64,000 nucleotides of DNA from Pseudomonas sp. Irchel s3h14. GTDB lineage: Bacteria; Pseudomonadota; Gammaproteobacteria; Pseudomonadales; Pseudomonadaceae. The notes beneath the pieces are model-generated. The model searched no databases and was not told the origin of the DNA. It saw nothing but the letters and a program-made list of their open reading frames with translations. The DNA lies in NCBI RefSeq assembly GCF_900187425.1, contig NZ_FYDJ01000005.1, positions 1 to 64,000 of the forward strand. Reading direction: 5' to 3'. Shown piece by piece: positions 34,050 to 42,814 of this stretch. Positions within the stretch are counted from its first letter, which is position 1, and each line of letters starts with the position of its first letter. Position numbers and translations under genes: made by a program.

Positions 34050-34877
34050 ATGCACTACAAACAACCCACTCATCTGCAAGCCGTTGTTCTGGACTGGGCG
34101 GGCACCGTCGTTGATTTCGGTTCCTTCGCCCCAACCCAAATTTTCGTCGAAGCATTCGGCGAGTTTGGCGTAGCCGTTTCGCTGGAGGAAGCACGTGGCC
34201 CCATGGGCATGGGCAAGTGGGACCACATCCGCACGTTATGCAACCAGCCACAGATCGCCGAACGCTACCGTGCGGTCTTTGATCGTCTGCCGACCGATGA
34301 TGATGTCACGGCACTTTATGAGCGCTTCATGCCGCTGCAAATCGAAAAGATCGCGTTGCATTCCGCCGTGATTCCCGGAGCACTGGATGCCATCGGTGCC
34401 TTGCGCGACAAGGGCCTGAAAATCGGTTCGTGTTCCGGTTATCCGGCCGTGGTCATGGCAAAAGTAGTGGAGCTGGCGCGACAGAACGGCTACGTCGCCG
34501 ACCATGTGGTAGCGACCGACGAAGTGCCCAATGGTCGCCCGCACCCTGCTCAGGCCTTGGCCAACGTTATCGCCTTGGGGATCAGTGACGTCGCGGCTTG
34601 CGTGAAGGTCGACGACACCTGGCCGGGCATTCTCGAAGGCCGTAGCGCAGGTATGTGGACAGTCGCATTGACCTGCTCCGGCAACGCACTGGGCTTGACC
34701 TACGATCAGTACAAGGCGTTGTCCTCCGACAAGCTGACCGAAGAACGTGCCCGCATCATCAAGATGTTCGAAGGCTCTCGCCCGCACTATCTGATCGACA
34801 CCATCGTCGAGTTGCCGGCAGTCATCGAAGACATCAATGCCCGCCTGGCGCGCGGTGAAACTCCTCAGGGTTCCTGA
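34050..34877 (+). CDS. phnX: Phosphonoacetaldehyde hydrolase (phosphonatase)
   Basis: A 275-residue HAD-family protein. [15 protein letters not shown] (D15 nucleophile, with Ala at the second Asp position, as in phosphonatases), [11 protein letters not shown] with Schiff-base K56, and [10 protein letters not shown] and [20 protein letters not shown] all match PhnX. It cleaves phosphonoacetaldehyde to acetaldehyde and phosphate. The partner transaminase PhnW that would make this substrate from 2-aminoethylphosphonate is absent here; the iron dehydrogenase at 30524 could provide it instead. A hairpin at 35039 ends the unit. Confidence 0.9.
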   Translation: MHYKQPTHLQAVVLDWAGTVVDFGSFAPTQIFVEAFGEFGVAVSLEEARGPMGMGKWDHIRTLCNQPQIAERYRAVFDRLPTDDDVTALYERFMPLQIEKIALHSAVIPGALDAIGALRDKGLKIGSCSGYPAVVMAKVVELARQNGYVADHVVATDEVPNGRPHPAQALANVIALGISDVAACVKVDDTWPGILEGRSAGMWTVALTCSGNALGLTYDQYKALSSDKLTEERARIIKMFEGSRPHYLIDTIVELPAVIEDINARLARGETPQGS

Positions 34878-34936
34878 CGCCATACGGCGGCTGAAGCTGA
34901 CAGTGGCCGTCCACGGACGGCCACAACGGAGGCCAA

Positions 34937-35032
34937 CCGATTGCCGAATTCCGGCGCTCCACGGCCGAAGACATCGAAAAGGCCCTGGACGCTGCCCTCG
35001 CGGCTGCTGTTGCCTGGGGCGCTTCTTCTAAA
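34937..35032 (+). pseudogene. Remnant of an acetaldehyde dehydrogenase gene
   Basis: In frame from 34937 the sequence encodes PIAEFRRSTAEDIEKALDAA, then LAAAVAWGASS, very close to the N-terminal part of Pseudomonas aldehyde dehydrogenases of the AldB/ExaC type (VIAEFPRSTAADIEKALDAA...AWGRTS). Neither the start nor the remaining 450 residues are present, and there is no ATG at the right place. A gene for the enzyme that consumes the acetaldehyde made by PhnX was probably here and was deleted. Confidence 0.7.
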
Positions 35033-35038
35033 AAGCGT

Positions 35039-35070
35039 GGGCGATGCAGATGTTTCTGCGTCGCCCTTTC
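35039..35070 (+). terminator. Rho-independent terminator
   Basis: GGGCGATGCAGA and TCTGCGTCGCCC form a 12-bp stem (one mismatch) followed by TTTC. It lies after the dehydrogenase remnant and is the first terminator-like structure after phnX. Confidence 0.7.
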
Positions 35071-35076
35071 AATAGT

Positions 35077-35098
35077 CATCGCGAGCTTGCTCGCGATG
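35077..35098. repeat. Single REP hairpin
   Basis: CATCGCGAGC-TT-GCTCGCGATG is a perfect hairpin and the same core as the REPINs of the window. It sits between the terminator and the dispersed repeat. Confidence 0.7.
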
Positions 35099-35164
35099 GC
35101 CTAATCAGCGTACAACTTTCGCTCCTCACCACTCAACAGGCCGAGCGTTAGCTCGCCTGCAGCT

Positions 35165-35438
35165 TTTGATCTTGATGCACCGCCCCATCGAGAGGCCGAG
35201 TGGAGGTTCTGCGCAGTGGGCAACCCGGCATGGATGCCGGGTTAGCCGCCCCCGGCCATGGATGGCCGATGGCGGCGGGCCCACGGAGCAGGACCGGAGA
35301 GAGGGCATGCCGAGCCTAGGCGAGGCACCGAACGAAAGGGGCAAGAACCCTTTGGTTACTTTGGGGTTCTTTTCCAAAGTGACCCGCCGTAAGGGCGGAA
35401 CCCTAAGCCGCCGTGACCACAGAAACGGATATGTACAC
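35165..35438 (+). repeat. Full-size dispersed Pseudomonas repeat
   Basis: About 270 bp of non-coding sequence with nested hairpins (GGCAACCCGGCAT-GGATGCCGGGTT and GGCCATGGATGGCC) ends in GTGACCCGCCGTAAGGGCGG...GGATATGTAC. Its right 63 bp match the truncated copy at 136-200. The gap 34878-35608 holds only the dehydrogenase remnant, the terminator, the REP hairpin and this repeat. Confidence 0.7.
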
Positions 35439-35608
35439 AAAACACAAAACACAAGTCGACCGCCTCGCTGTAGCACTCGGTAACATCCGGCGCTGTTACG
35501 GTGCGTCTTTTCAACGACTCGACATCACGCGCCCCGCCCTGCAAGGCCAAAAACAGCCATGGCGTAAATTGTGCATCTAAACGCAACCCAATCCTGCTTG
35601 AAGCCGCC

Positions 35609-36418
35609 ATGCGCCCCAAGGAACTGAAACTCTGGACCACCGGTGTTGCCCATTTACTGGACCTTCCTCCCGGGCATGCGCGCCTAGCAGGCTTAAGTCA
35701 CTGGTTGCGGCAAGTATGCCCGGTCGATCACTTCGTTCTGTTCGTCTACGAAGGCAATCATCGGCCGTTGGCGCTGTTCGACACCTTCGCAGCCGACAAA
35801 CGTGCGGTGTATGTCGATGACTATCAGTGCGGGCCCTATCTACTTGATCCGTTCTACCTGGCATGCACTCGCGGGCAAGCGCCTGGACTGTGGCGTTTGC
35901 GCCAGTTCGCCCCCGACCACTTCTACCTCGGCGAGTATTACCTGACGTATTACCAGCAAACCGGGCTGGCTGAAGAAGTGGCGTTTTTCGTCGATCTCGG
36001 TGGCGGCGCCATGGCCGTTCTGTCGTTGATGCGATCCACCGCCAGCTGTGCTTTTGGTCGTGACGAGATGCAGTTGATCGAGTGCGCGCAGGCCGTGGTT
36101 GAACAGGTCATCAATGAAGCCTGGCGTTTGCGTCAAGCCCAGCAACCGCGCCCGGCGCAGGACCTGGACTTCAAGATCCGCGAAGCCTTCGATCAGTTCG
36201 GCGCACACATCCTCACCCACCGCGAACAGGAGATTGTGCAGTTGCTGCTACGCGGTCACTCCAGCGCCTCGGTCGCCGAACAACTGAGCATCAGTCCTGG
36301 CACGGTGAAGATTCACCGCAAGAACATCTACGCCAAGCTCGGCATCGGCAGCCAGTCCGAATTGCTCGGGCTGTTTATCCGCGACCTTACCGGCCAGGAA
36401 CTGGTCGTCGAAGCCTGA
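35609..36418 (+). CDS. LuxR-type transcriptional regulator
   Basis: A 269-residue regulator. The C-terminal HTH (about 205-260) reads LTHREQEIVQLLLRGHSSASVAEQLSISPGT and KIHRKNIYAKLGI, typical of the LuxR/FixJ fold. The N-terminal 190 residues have no recognised ligand domain. It is followed after 105 bp by the ABC transporter operon in the same direction, with a palindrome between them, so it probably controls that operon. I start it at ATG 35609 because the longer frame begins in repeat sequence. Confidence 0.78.
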   Translation: MRPKELKLWTTGVAHLLDLPPGHARLAGLSHWLRQVCPVDHFVLFVYEGNHRPLALFDTFAADKRAVYVDDYQCGPYLLDPFYLACTRGQAPGLWRLRQFAPDHFYLGEYYLTYYQQTGLAEEVAFFVDLGGGAMAVLSLMRSTASCAFGRDEMQLIECAQAVVEQVINEAWRLRQAQQPRPAQDLDFKIREAFDQFGAHILTHREQEIVQLLLRGHSSASVAEQLSISPGTVKIHRKNIYAKLGIGSQSELLGLFIRDLTGQELVVEA

Positions 36419-36434
36419 CACCTGAAACCGACTC

Positions 36435-36450
36435 TATCCCCCAAGGGATA
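36435..36450 (+). promoter_or_regulatory. Palindrome before the ABC operon
   Basis: TATCCCCCAAGGGATA, a 6-bp perfect inverted repeat with CCAA spacer, lies 16 bp after the LuxR stop and 74 bp before the transporter ATPase start. Its size suits a dimeric LuxR-type regulator. Confidence 0.5.
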
Positions 36451-36523
36451 TATACAGCGCAAAACCCCGATTGCTAGTTTGGCCCCCGACGCACTGATTC
36501 ATCACTGCAAGGGAGCCCGCCTC

Positions 36524-37651
36524 GTGAACAACAGCGTGAACGACACTTCGCCAAGCGATATCGAATTCTGCAACGTGGTCAAACGCTATGGCGAGGTGTC
36601 AGCCGTCAATGGCCTGAACTTCGCGGTGCGCCGCGGCTCATTCCATTCCTTCCTCGGCGGTTCCGGCTGCGGCAAAACCACCACCCTGCGCATGATCGCC
36701 GGCTTCGAACAGCCCAGTAGCGGCGAAGTGCGCCTGTCGGGCAAGAACGTTGCCGGAGTGCCTGCGTTTGAGCGGCCTGTGAACATGGTGTTCCAGCATT
36801 ACGCCCTCTTCCCGCACCTGACAGTGGCGCAGAACATCGCCTATGGGCTGCGTTATCGCACCCCGCGACCCGACAAAAAAACCCAACTGCGCATGGCTGA
36901 TGAAGCGTTGGAAATGGTGCGCCTGAGCGGCTTCGGCCAACGCAAGCCGAGTGAACTTTCCGGCGGCCAACAGCAGCGTGTGGCCCTGGCCCGGGCGCTG
37001 GTCAACAAGCCGACCGTGTTGCTGCTGGACGAGCCGCTGGCGGCGCTGGACCGCAAGCTGCGCAAGGAAATGCAATCCGAATTGCTGCGCCTGCAACGCG
37101 AAGTCGGCATCACCTTTGTGCTGGTCACCCACGATCAGGAAGAAGCCTTGTCGATGAGTGACAGCATCAGCGTGATGCGCAACGGTTCGATCATCCAGAC
37201 CGCCACCCCGGAACAACTGTATGAAGCGCCGGCCAGCCGTTACGTGGCCGACTTTATCGGCGAATCCAATCTGTTCAACGGCACGGTTCGCCAAATGCAG
37301 GGCGATTCAGTAGTGCTGCGCACCGAGCAAGGGCTGGAACTGACCAGCCCACTGACGCCCACCGGTAACGCCTTAAGCGCAGACGCCGCCGGTTGCATCG
37401 CGGTGCGCCCGGAGCTGATCAGCATCGCCAGCGCCAACGCCGACATGACCCGCGAAGTGAAACTGCAAGGCCACGTGGAAGACCGCATCTACCTCGGTAA
37501 CTCCACCGAATACCGCGTGCGCACCCAAGCCTTTGGCGTGGTTTGCGTGCGTGTGCCGCGCCAGCAGGACCACGGCGCCAATGCATTCGAACACGGCGCT
37601 GCAGTGAGCGTCGGCTGGGATCACGCCAATGGCCTGGCCATGGCGTTGTAA
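36524..37651 (+). CDS. ABC transporter ATPase (PotA-like)
   Basis: A 375-residue ATPase of the spermidine/putrescine (PotA) class. The Walker A motif GGSGCGKTT is at residues 45-53, the signature ELSGGQQQRVALARAL near 147 and the Walker B LLLDEPLAALD near 170. The C-terminal 120 residues form a TOBE regulatory domain. GTG 36524 is preceded by AAGGGA at good spacing, and an upstream ATG at 36479 has no binding site. First gene of a five-gene unit. Confidence 0.85.
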   Translation: MNNSVNDTSPSDIEFCNVVKRYGEVSAVNGLNFAVRRGSFHSFLGGSGCGKTTTLRMIAGFEQPSSGEVRLSGKNVAGVPAFERPVNMVFQHYALFPHLTVAQNIAYGLRYRTPRPDKKTQLRMADEALEMVRLSGFGQRKPSELSGGQQQRVALARALVNKPTVLLLDEPLAALDRKLRKEMQSELLRLQREVGITFVLVTHDQEEALSMSDSISVMRNGSIIQTATPEQLYEAPASRYVADFIGESNLFNGTVRQMQGDSVVLRTEQGLELTSPLTPTGNALSADAAGCIAVRPELISIASANADMTREVKLQGHVEDRIYLGNSTEYRVRTQAFGVVCVRVPRQQDHGANAFEHGAAVSVGWDHANGLAMAL

Positions 37652-37690
37652 ATCATCGATTCGTTTCATCAACCGAATGTGGAGCGTGCT

Positions 37691-38833
37691 ATGGACCAGA
37701 AGACGTTTATCAAAACCTTGCGTAGCTGGCAGAACGGCTCGATCAGCCGCCGCGAATTCCTTGGCCGCACAGGCCTGGGAATTGCCGCAGCGGTGGTCGC
37801 AACCAACATGCCCGGCCTGCTGACCTCCACCGCCGAGGCCGCCGAGCAGGCCAAGCTGGGCGATCGCCTGTCGCTGGCGACCTGGCCGAATTACCACAGC
37901 CAGGAAAACCTCGACACCTTCGCCAAAACCACCGGTGCGCGCGTTTCGATGAGCGTGTTCGGTTCCAACGAAGAGATGCTTGCCAAATTGCAGGCCGGTG
38001 GCAGTGGCTGGGACGTACTGGTGCCGACCAACTACACCATTAGCACTTACGTTGGCCTGGGCCTGATCGAACCATTGGACCTGTCGCGCATTCCCAACTT
38101 TGAGGCGTCGGCTTTCCAGCAAAAGTTCATGGCCCAGGGAACGGTGGACGGCAAGGTGTATGCGGTGCCGAAAAACTGGGGCACTACCGGCATGCTCTAC
38201 GACGCCGGCAAACTGAAGAACGGCCCCGCCAGCTGGAAAGAATTCTGGGCAGCAGCTCAAGGCCCCGCCAGCGGTCGGACGATGGTTCACGACTACCAAC
38301 TGACCGCCATCGGCAACGCGCTGAAAAGCTTCGGCTATAGCTTCAATTCCCTGGACCCGAAAGAGCTGGCCGATGCCGAAAAACTGCTGATCGAGGTCAA
38401 GCCGCACCTGTTCGCCATCAACTCCGACATCCAGCCGTCAATGCGCAGCGGCGATGCCTGGCTGGCCATGTCCTGGACCGGCGATGCCTCTCAGTTGCAC
38501 CGCGACAACGCGCAGATGCAGTTCGAACTGGGCAAGGAAGGTGGCGAATTGTGGAGTGACTTCTATGCCATTCCCAAAAGCTCGGAGCACAAGGACGCGG
38601 CCTACGCCTTCATCAACTACCTGCTCGATCCGCAGCACAACAAGCTCGAAGTGTTGAGCCACGGCTACCCGAGCGGCGACAAACGCGTCGATGCGTTGCT
38701 CCCCACCGCCATGCTCGACGATCCGATCATGTACCCGGCCGCCGAAGCGCTCAGTCCTCTGGAGTTCGGTGCCGCGGCGACGCTCACCAGCCCGGCGCGC
38801 GCCGAACTGATGGCTCGCTTCAAGTCCGCCTGA
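37691..38833 (+). CDS. ABC transporter substrate-binding protein (PotD-like)
   Basis: A 380-residue periplasmic protein. The N-terminus contains SRREFLGRTGLGIAAAVVA, a twin-arginine signal, so it is likely exported folded by Tat, which is less common for PotD proteins. LSLATWPNYHSQENLDTF and GWDVLVPTNYTI are typical of the spermidine/putrescine-binding family. ATG 37691 follows GGAGCG. The ligand could be a polyamine or a related amine; the aldehyde dehydrogenase downstream suggests an amine that is oxidised to an aldehyde. Confidence 0.82.
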   Translation: MDQKTFIKTLRSWQNGSISRREFLGRTGLGIAAAVVATNMPGLLTSTAEAAEQAKLGDRLSLATWPNYHSQENLDTFAKTTGARVSMSVFGSNEEMLAKLQAGGSGWDVLVPTNYTISTYVGLGLIEPLDLSRIPNFEASAFQQKFMAQGTVDGKVYAVPKNWGTTGMLYDAGKLKNGPASWKEFWAAAQGPASGRTMVHDYQLTAIGNALKSFGYSFNSLDPKELADAEKLLIEVKPHLFAINSDIQPSMRSGDAWLAMSWTGDASQLHRDNAQMQFELGKEGGELWSDFYAIPKSSEHKDAAYAFINYLLDPQHNKLEVLSHGYPSGDKRVDALLPTAMLDDPIMYPAAEALSPLEFGAAATLTSPARAELMARFKSA

Positions 38834-38864
38834 TCGCCTGGCCATGGCCAATGAGGAGTCCCCC

Positions 38865-39782
38865 ATGAACGCCACCACCCATCCGCAAACGGTGCAGCCG
38901 GGCAATGCCCTGTCGGTCGAGGTTCGCCAACGGCGCAGCCTCGGCCGGCGGATCACCCTGCTGATGCTCTTGCCCTCGACCTTGTGGTTCCTGCTGCTGT
39001 TGTTGATGCCGCTGGTGATCATCCTGGTCTTCAGTTTCGGCGAGCGCAGTGCCGTGGGCGGTTACGCCGGTGGCTTCACGCTGGCCAACTACCTGAACCT
39101 CGGTTCCCGTGGCGCGGCGTTCAGCAACACGCTGATGTTGGCGCCGCTGGGCACGCTGGTGTGCCTGGTGGCGGCTTACCCGCTGGCGTATTTTCTGGCG
39201 GTCAAGGTCAGCAAGAATCGCTCGCTGCTACTGACGCTGGTGATTGTGCCGTTCTGGACCAGTTTCCTGATCCGCACTTACGCCTGGATTTTCATCCTCA
39301 GCGGCAAGGGCATTCCGGCCTTGCTCGCCAGCCTTGGCCTTGAAGACGTGCGGCTGATCAATACGCCGTGGGCAGTGCTGATCGGCATTGTTTACGGCTA
39401 CTTGCCGCTGATGGTGTTTCCGATTTACGTCAGCCTGGAAAAACTCGACAAGCGTCTGCTCGAAGCCTCGGCGGACCTGGGTGCCAGCGCTTTCGAAAGT
39501 TTCCGGCGGATCACCCTGCCACTCTCCGCGCCCGGAATCATCACCGGGGTGATGCTGGTGTTCATCCTGTTGATGGGCGAGTTCCTGATCCCGGCCATTC
39601 TCGGTGGCGGCAAAGTGTTCTTCGTCGGCAACGCACTGGTCGACCTGTTTCTGCAATCGCGCAACTGGCCCTTCGGCAGCGCGCTGGCGATGACCCTGGT
39701 GGCAATGATGCTGCTGATCATCGGCGTGTATTTGAAACTGGTGGCGCGCTATGGCGGCCGCCCTGCCGACGGAGGGTTGTGA
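38865..39782 (+). CDS. ABC transporter permease (PotB-like)
   Basis: A 305-residue membrane protein with about six helices. LLMLLPSTLWFLLLLLMPLV is the first and LEASADLGASAFESFRRITLPLSAPGI the coupling EAA loop that contacts the ATPase. The start ATG 38865 follows GAGGAG; an ATG at 38844 lacks a good site. It ends 1 bp before the next permease. Confidence 0.85.
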   Translation: MNATTHPQTVQPGNALSVEVRQRRSLGRRITLLMLLPSTLWFLLLLLMPLVIILVFSFGERSAVGGYAGGFTLANYLNLGSRGAAFSNTLMLAPLGTLVCLVAAYPLAYFLAVKVSKNRSLLLTLVIVPFWTSFLIRTYAWIFILSGKGIPALLASLGLEDVRLINTPWAVLIGIVYGYLPLMVFPIYVSLEKLDKRLLEASADLGASAFESFRRITLPLSAPGIITGVMLVFILLMGEFLIPAILGGGKVFFVGNALVDLFLQSRNWPFGSALAMTLVAMMLLIIGVYLKLVARYGGRPADGGL

Positions 39783-39783
39783 C

Positions 39784-40611
39784 ATGTGGCTGCGCAGCTA
39801 TTCGACTTCGCTGTACCTGTTTCTCTACGCACCAATCGCGCTGATCGTGCTGTTCAGCTTCAACGCCGGGCGCAGTGGCCTGGCGTTCGAATGCTGCTCG
39901 GTGCAATGGTTTGGTCGCGCGTTTGGCAACCCGTTCATCATGGAGGCGCTGGGCCATAGTGCGTTCATTGCCTTCACTTCAGCGGTGATTGCCACGCTGT
40001 TCGGCACGCTCGCGGTGTTCGGTTTGCAACGTGCCGGCGCCAAAGTGCGGTTGCTGTTCGATGCGCTGACCTATTGCGCAATCATCGTGCCCGGGATCGT
40101 CATCGGCATCTCGACGCTGATTGCGTTCATTAGCCTGTTCGACCTGATCAACCCGTTGCTGGCGAGCTGGATACCGAGCGTGCCACGGTTGAACATGGGC
40201 TTCTTTACCGTGATCGCCGCGCACTCGCTGTTCACCATGGCGTTGGTCATGGTGATCGTGCGCAGCCGCGTCGATTCACTGGACAAGGCCTTGCTGGAAG
40301 CCTCGGCCGACCTTTACGCACCGCCAATGCAAACGTTCTGGCGGGTCACCCTGCCGCAGATCAGTCCGGCGATCATGGCCGGGTTTCTGCTGGCGTTCAC
40401 CTTCAGCTTCGACGATTTCATCATCGCGTTCTTCGTCGCCGGCTCCGAAACAACCTTGCCGATCTACATCTTTTCATCCATCCGCCGCGGCGTGACCCCG
40501 GAGATCAACGCGGTTTCGACCGTCATCATCTGCGCGTCGCTGGCGCTGCTGTTCACTTCCCGTCACCTGCAAAACCGCCGCACCGGCGTCCAGGAGTCTC
40601 ACCATGCGTGA
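39784..40611 (+). CDS. ABC transporter permease (PotC-like)
   Basis: A 275-residue membrane protein, second permease of the importer. LFLYAPIALIVLFSFNAGRSG begins the first helix, and LEASADLYAPPMQTFWRVTLPQISPAI is the EAA loop. It overlaps the aldehyde dehydrogenase start by 8 bp, so the two are translationally coupled. Confidence 0.85.
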   Translation: MWLRSYSTSLYLFLYAPIALIVLFSFNAGRSGLAFECCSVQWFGRAFGNPFIMEALGHSAFIAFTSAVIATLFGTLAVFGLQRAGAKVRLLFDALTYCAIIVPGIVIGISTLIAFISLFDLINPLLASWIPSVPRLNMGFFTVIAAHSLFTMALVMVIVRSRVDSLDKALLEASADLYAPPMQTFWRVTLPQISPAIMAGFLLAFTFSFDDFIIAFFVAGSETTLPIYIFSSIRRGVTPEINAVSTVIICASLALLFTSRHLQNRRTGVQESHHA

Positions 40612-42076
40612 TCAGCTTTACATCAACGGCGAGTGGGTCAGCCCGGATCTGGGCGGTTACCTGGACGTCATCGACCCGGCCACCGGACAGGCTTTCCATC
40701 GGGTCGCCGCGGGCACCGAAGAAGACGTCGATCATGCGGTGCGCGCCGCCAGGCGAGCGTTCGATAACGGCTGGAGCCAAACCACTGGCGCCGAGCGCGC
40801 GCAGTGGCTGGAAGCGTTGGCTGATGAACTGGACAGTGGTCAACAGGCGTTGGCTGAACTGGAAGTGCGCGACAACGGCAAACCGTTGCCCGAAGCGCAG
40901 TGGGACGTTGGCGATGCAATCGGTTGCTTTCGTTACTACGCCGGATTGGCCCGCGAACTGGATCAGCAGCAGGATCAACCGCTGGCGCTGCCGGACGAGC
41001 GTTTTCGCTGCCGCATCCGTCATGAGCCGATCGGCGTTGCCGGGCAGATCATCCCCTGGAACTACCCGCTGCTGATGGCCGCGTGGAAGGTCGCGCCCGC
41101 CTTGGCCGCCGGTGCCACGCTGGTGTTGAAACCGTCCGAACTGACACCACTGACGGCACTGGAACTGGCCGCGGCCGCCGACCGCATCGGTCTGCCGGCC
41201 GGGGTCCTGAACGTCGTGACCGGTCTTGGAGCCGACGCCGGCGGCCCGCTCACCGAACACCCTGGCGTGGACAAACTGGCCTTCACCGGCAGCGTGCCCA
41301 CCGGGGCAAAAATCATGTCGGCGGCCGCTCGCGACATCAAGAACATCAGCCTGGAGCTGGGCGGAAAATCTGCGTTGATTGTGTTCGACGACGCCGATGT
41401 CGAAGCGGCGGTGGAGTGGATTCTGTTCGGGATTTTCTGGAACCAGGGTCAGGTGTGCAGCGCCACTTCACGCTTGCTGGTACAGGAAAACATCGCCTCG
41501 CGGTTGATCGAGCGACTGGTTGAGGAAACCCGCAAGATCACCATCGGCCCAGGGCTGGAACCCGGCGTGTTGTTGGGCCCTTTGGTCAGCCGGGGTCAAC
41601 ACGACAAGGTCCTCGGCTTTATCGATCAGGGACTGGCCAGCGGCGCACGCCTGCTCACCGGAGGTCGGCAACCGGCGTATCTGCCAGAGGGTTATTTCAT
41701 CGAACCGGCCATCTTCGACGAGCCCGGACACAGCAGCATCCTCTGGCGCGAAGAGGTGTTCGGCCCGGTGCTGTGCATCAAGCGCTTCAAGACCGAAGAG
41801 CAAGCCTTGCAAATGGCCAACGCCAGCCGCTTCGGCCTCGCCGCCGCCGTGATGAGTGCTGATTTGCAACGTACCGCCCGCGTCGCCAACCAACTGCGCG
41901 CCGGGATTATCTGGGTCAACTGCTCGCAACCGACCTTCGTCGAGGCACCGTGGGGCGGCATGAAACACAGCGGTATTGGTCGGGAACTCGGCCAATGGGG
42001 GCTGCACAACTATCTGGAGGTGAAGCAAGTGACCGAATACGTCAGCGACCAACCATGGGGCTGGTATCTGAAATAA
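40604..42076 (+). CDS. Aldehyde dehydrogenase, betaine/amino-aldehyde type
   Basis: A 490-residue NAD(P)-dependent aldehyde dehydrogenase. PWNYPLLMAAWKVAPALAAG binds the cofactor, FTGSVPTG and LELGGKSAL hold the general-base Glu near residue 250, and FWNQGQVCSA the catalytic Cys near 283. The C-terminal WGGMKHSGIGRELG is typical of betaine-aldehyde and gamma-aminobutyraldehyde enzymes. With the importer it may convert an amino-aldehyde derived from the imported amine. Confidence 0.82.
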   Translation: MRDQLYINGEWVSPDLGGYLDVIDPATGQAFHRVAAGTEEDVDHAVRAARRAFDNGWSQTTGAERAQWLEALADELDSGQQALAELEVRDNGKPLPEAQWDVGDAIGCFRYYAGLARELDQQQDQPLALPDERFRCRIRHEPIGVAGQIIPWNYPLLMAAWKVAPALAAGATLVLKPSELTPLTALELAAAADRIGLPAGVLNVVTGLGADAGGPLTEHPGVDKLAFTGSVPTGAKIMSAAARDIKNISLELGGKSALIVFDDADVEAAVEWILFGIFWNQGQVCSATSRLLVQENIASRLIERLVEETRKITIGPGLEPGVLLGPLVSRGQHDKVLGFIDQGLASGARLLTGGRQPAYLPEGYFIEPAIFDEPGHSSILWREEVFGPVLCIKRFKTEEQALQMANASRFGLAAAVMSADLQRTARVANQLRAGIIWVNCSQPTFVEAPWGGMKHSGIGRELGQWGLHNYLEVKQVTEYVSDQPWGWYLK

Positions 42077-42203
42077 CCGGTCGGTGCTTCAGTTCAAATA
42101 CCTGCCCCAGGCTTCGCCGTTGTATCGGGTGATCTGCTTGGGCCTTTAACTGGCCCTCCAGAACCTGCACAATTGTCGGCTTTTTTCGCGACAGGAAGTC
42201 CCC

Positions 42204-42740
42204 ATGCAACGGATTGTAATTCTGGGCAATGCCGGTAGCGGCAAGTCCACCCTCGCCCGTGCCCTCGGCAAGCGACTGAGTCTGCCCGTGGTGCACCTGG
42301 ACACGCTGTTCTGGGAGCCTGGTTGGGTCGAACCCGATGCTGAGCAGTTCCGCGCACGGGTCCGCGAAGCGGTCGCACCGGATGCCTGGATTTGTGAAGG
42401 CAACTATGCGCGGCGAACCTTCGACCTTCGCCTGCCCCTTACCGACCTGATCATCTGGCTCGATACGCCGCGGCTCACCTGTTTCACCCGGGTGATCATG
42501 CGCAGCGTAATGAACCGCCCTCGCCCTGACCTTGCAGCAGGCTGTACAGAGAAGCTCGACCGGGCGTTCCTGACCTTCCTGAGCTTCGTGTGGAATTTCG
42601 ATCGTGGCTATCGCCCGGGTATCGAGGCGGTGCGCCTGGCCCTAGGCCCGCAAATTTCCACGGTGCACTTGCGCGGTACCCGGCAGATTGCTGCATTTCT
42701 CGATAGCTTGCCCGCAACGCCTGGAATCTGCCTTGAATAG
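42204..42740 (+). CDS. P-loop small kinase, FlaR/adenylate-kinase-like
   Basis: A 178-residue P-loop protein. IVILGNAGSGKSTLARAL (residues 4-21) is the Walker A motif, HLDTLFWEPGW and WICEGNYARRTFDLRLP follow. The family is often named DNA topology modulation protein or adenylate kinase-like; the real substrate is unknown. Ordinary housekeeping gene between the ABC operon and the next LysR gene. Confidence 0.75.
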   Translation: MQRIVILGNAGSGKSTLARALGKRLSLPVVHLDTLFWEPGWVEPDAEQFRARVREAVAPDAWICEGNYARRTFDLRLPLTDLIIWLDTPRLTCFTRVIMRSVMNRPRPDLAAGCTEKLDRAFLTFLSFVWNFDRGYRPGIEAVRLALGPQISTVHLRGTRQIAAFLDSLPATPGICLE

Positions 42741-42814
42741 AGGGAGGGTGAGATCCGAGCGATTGATGATGCTGGATGGCATAATCGCGAACGGTTCATA
42801 ACAGGGGCGTATCA

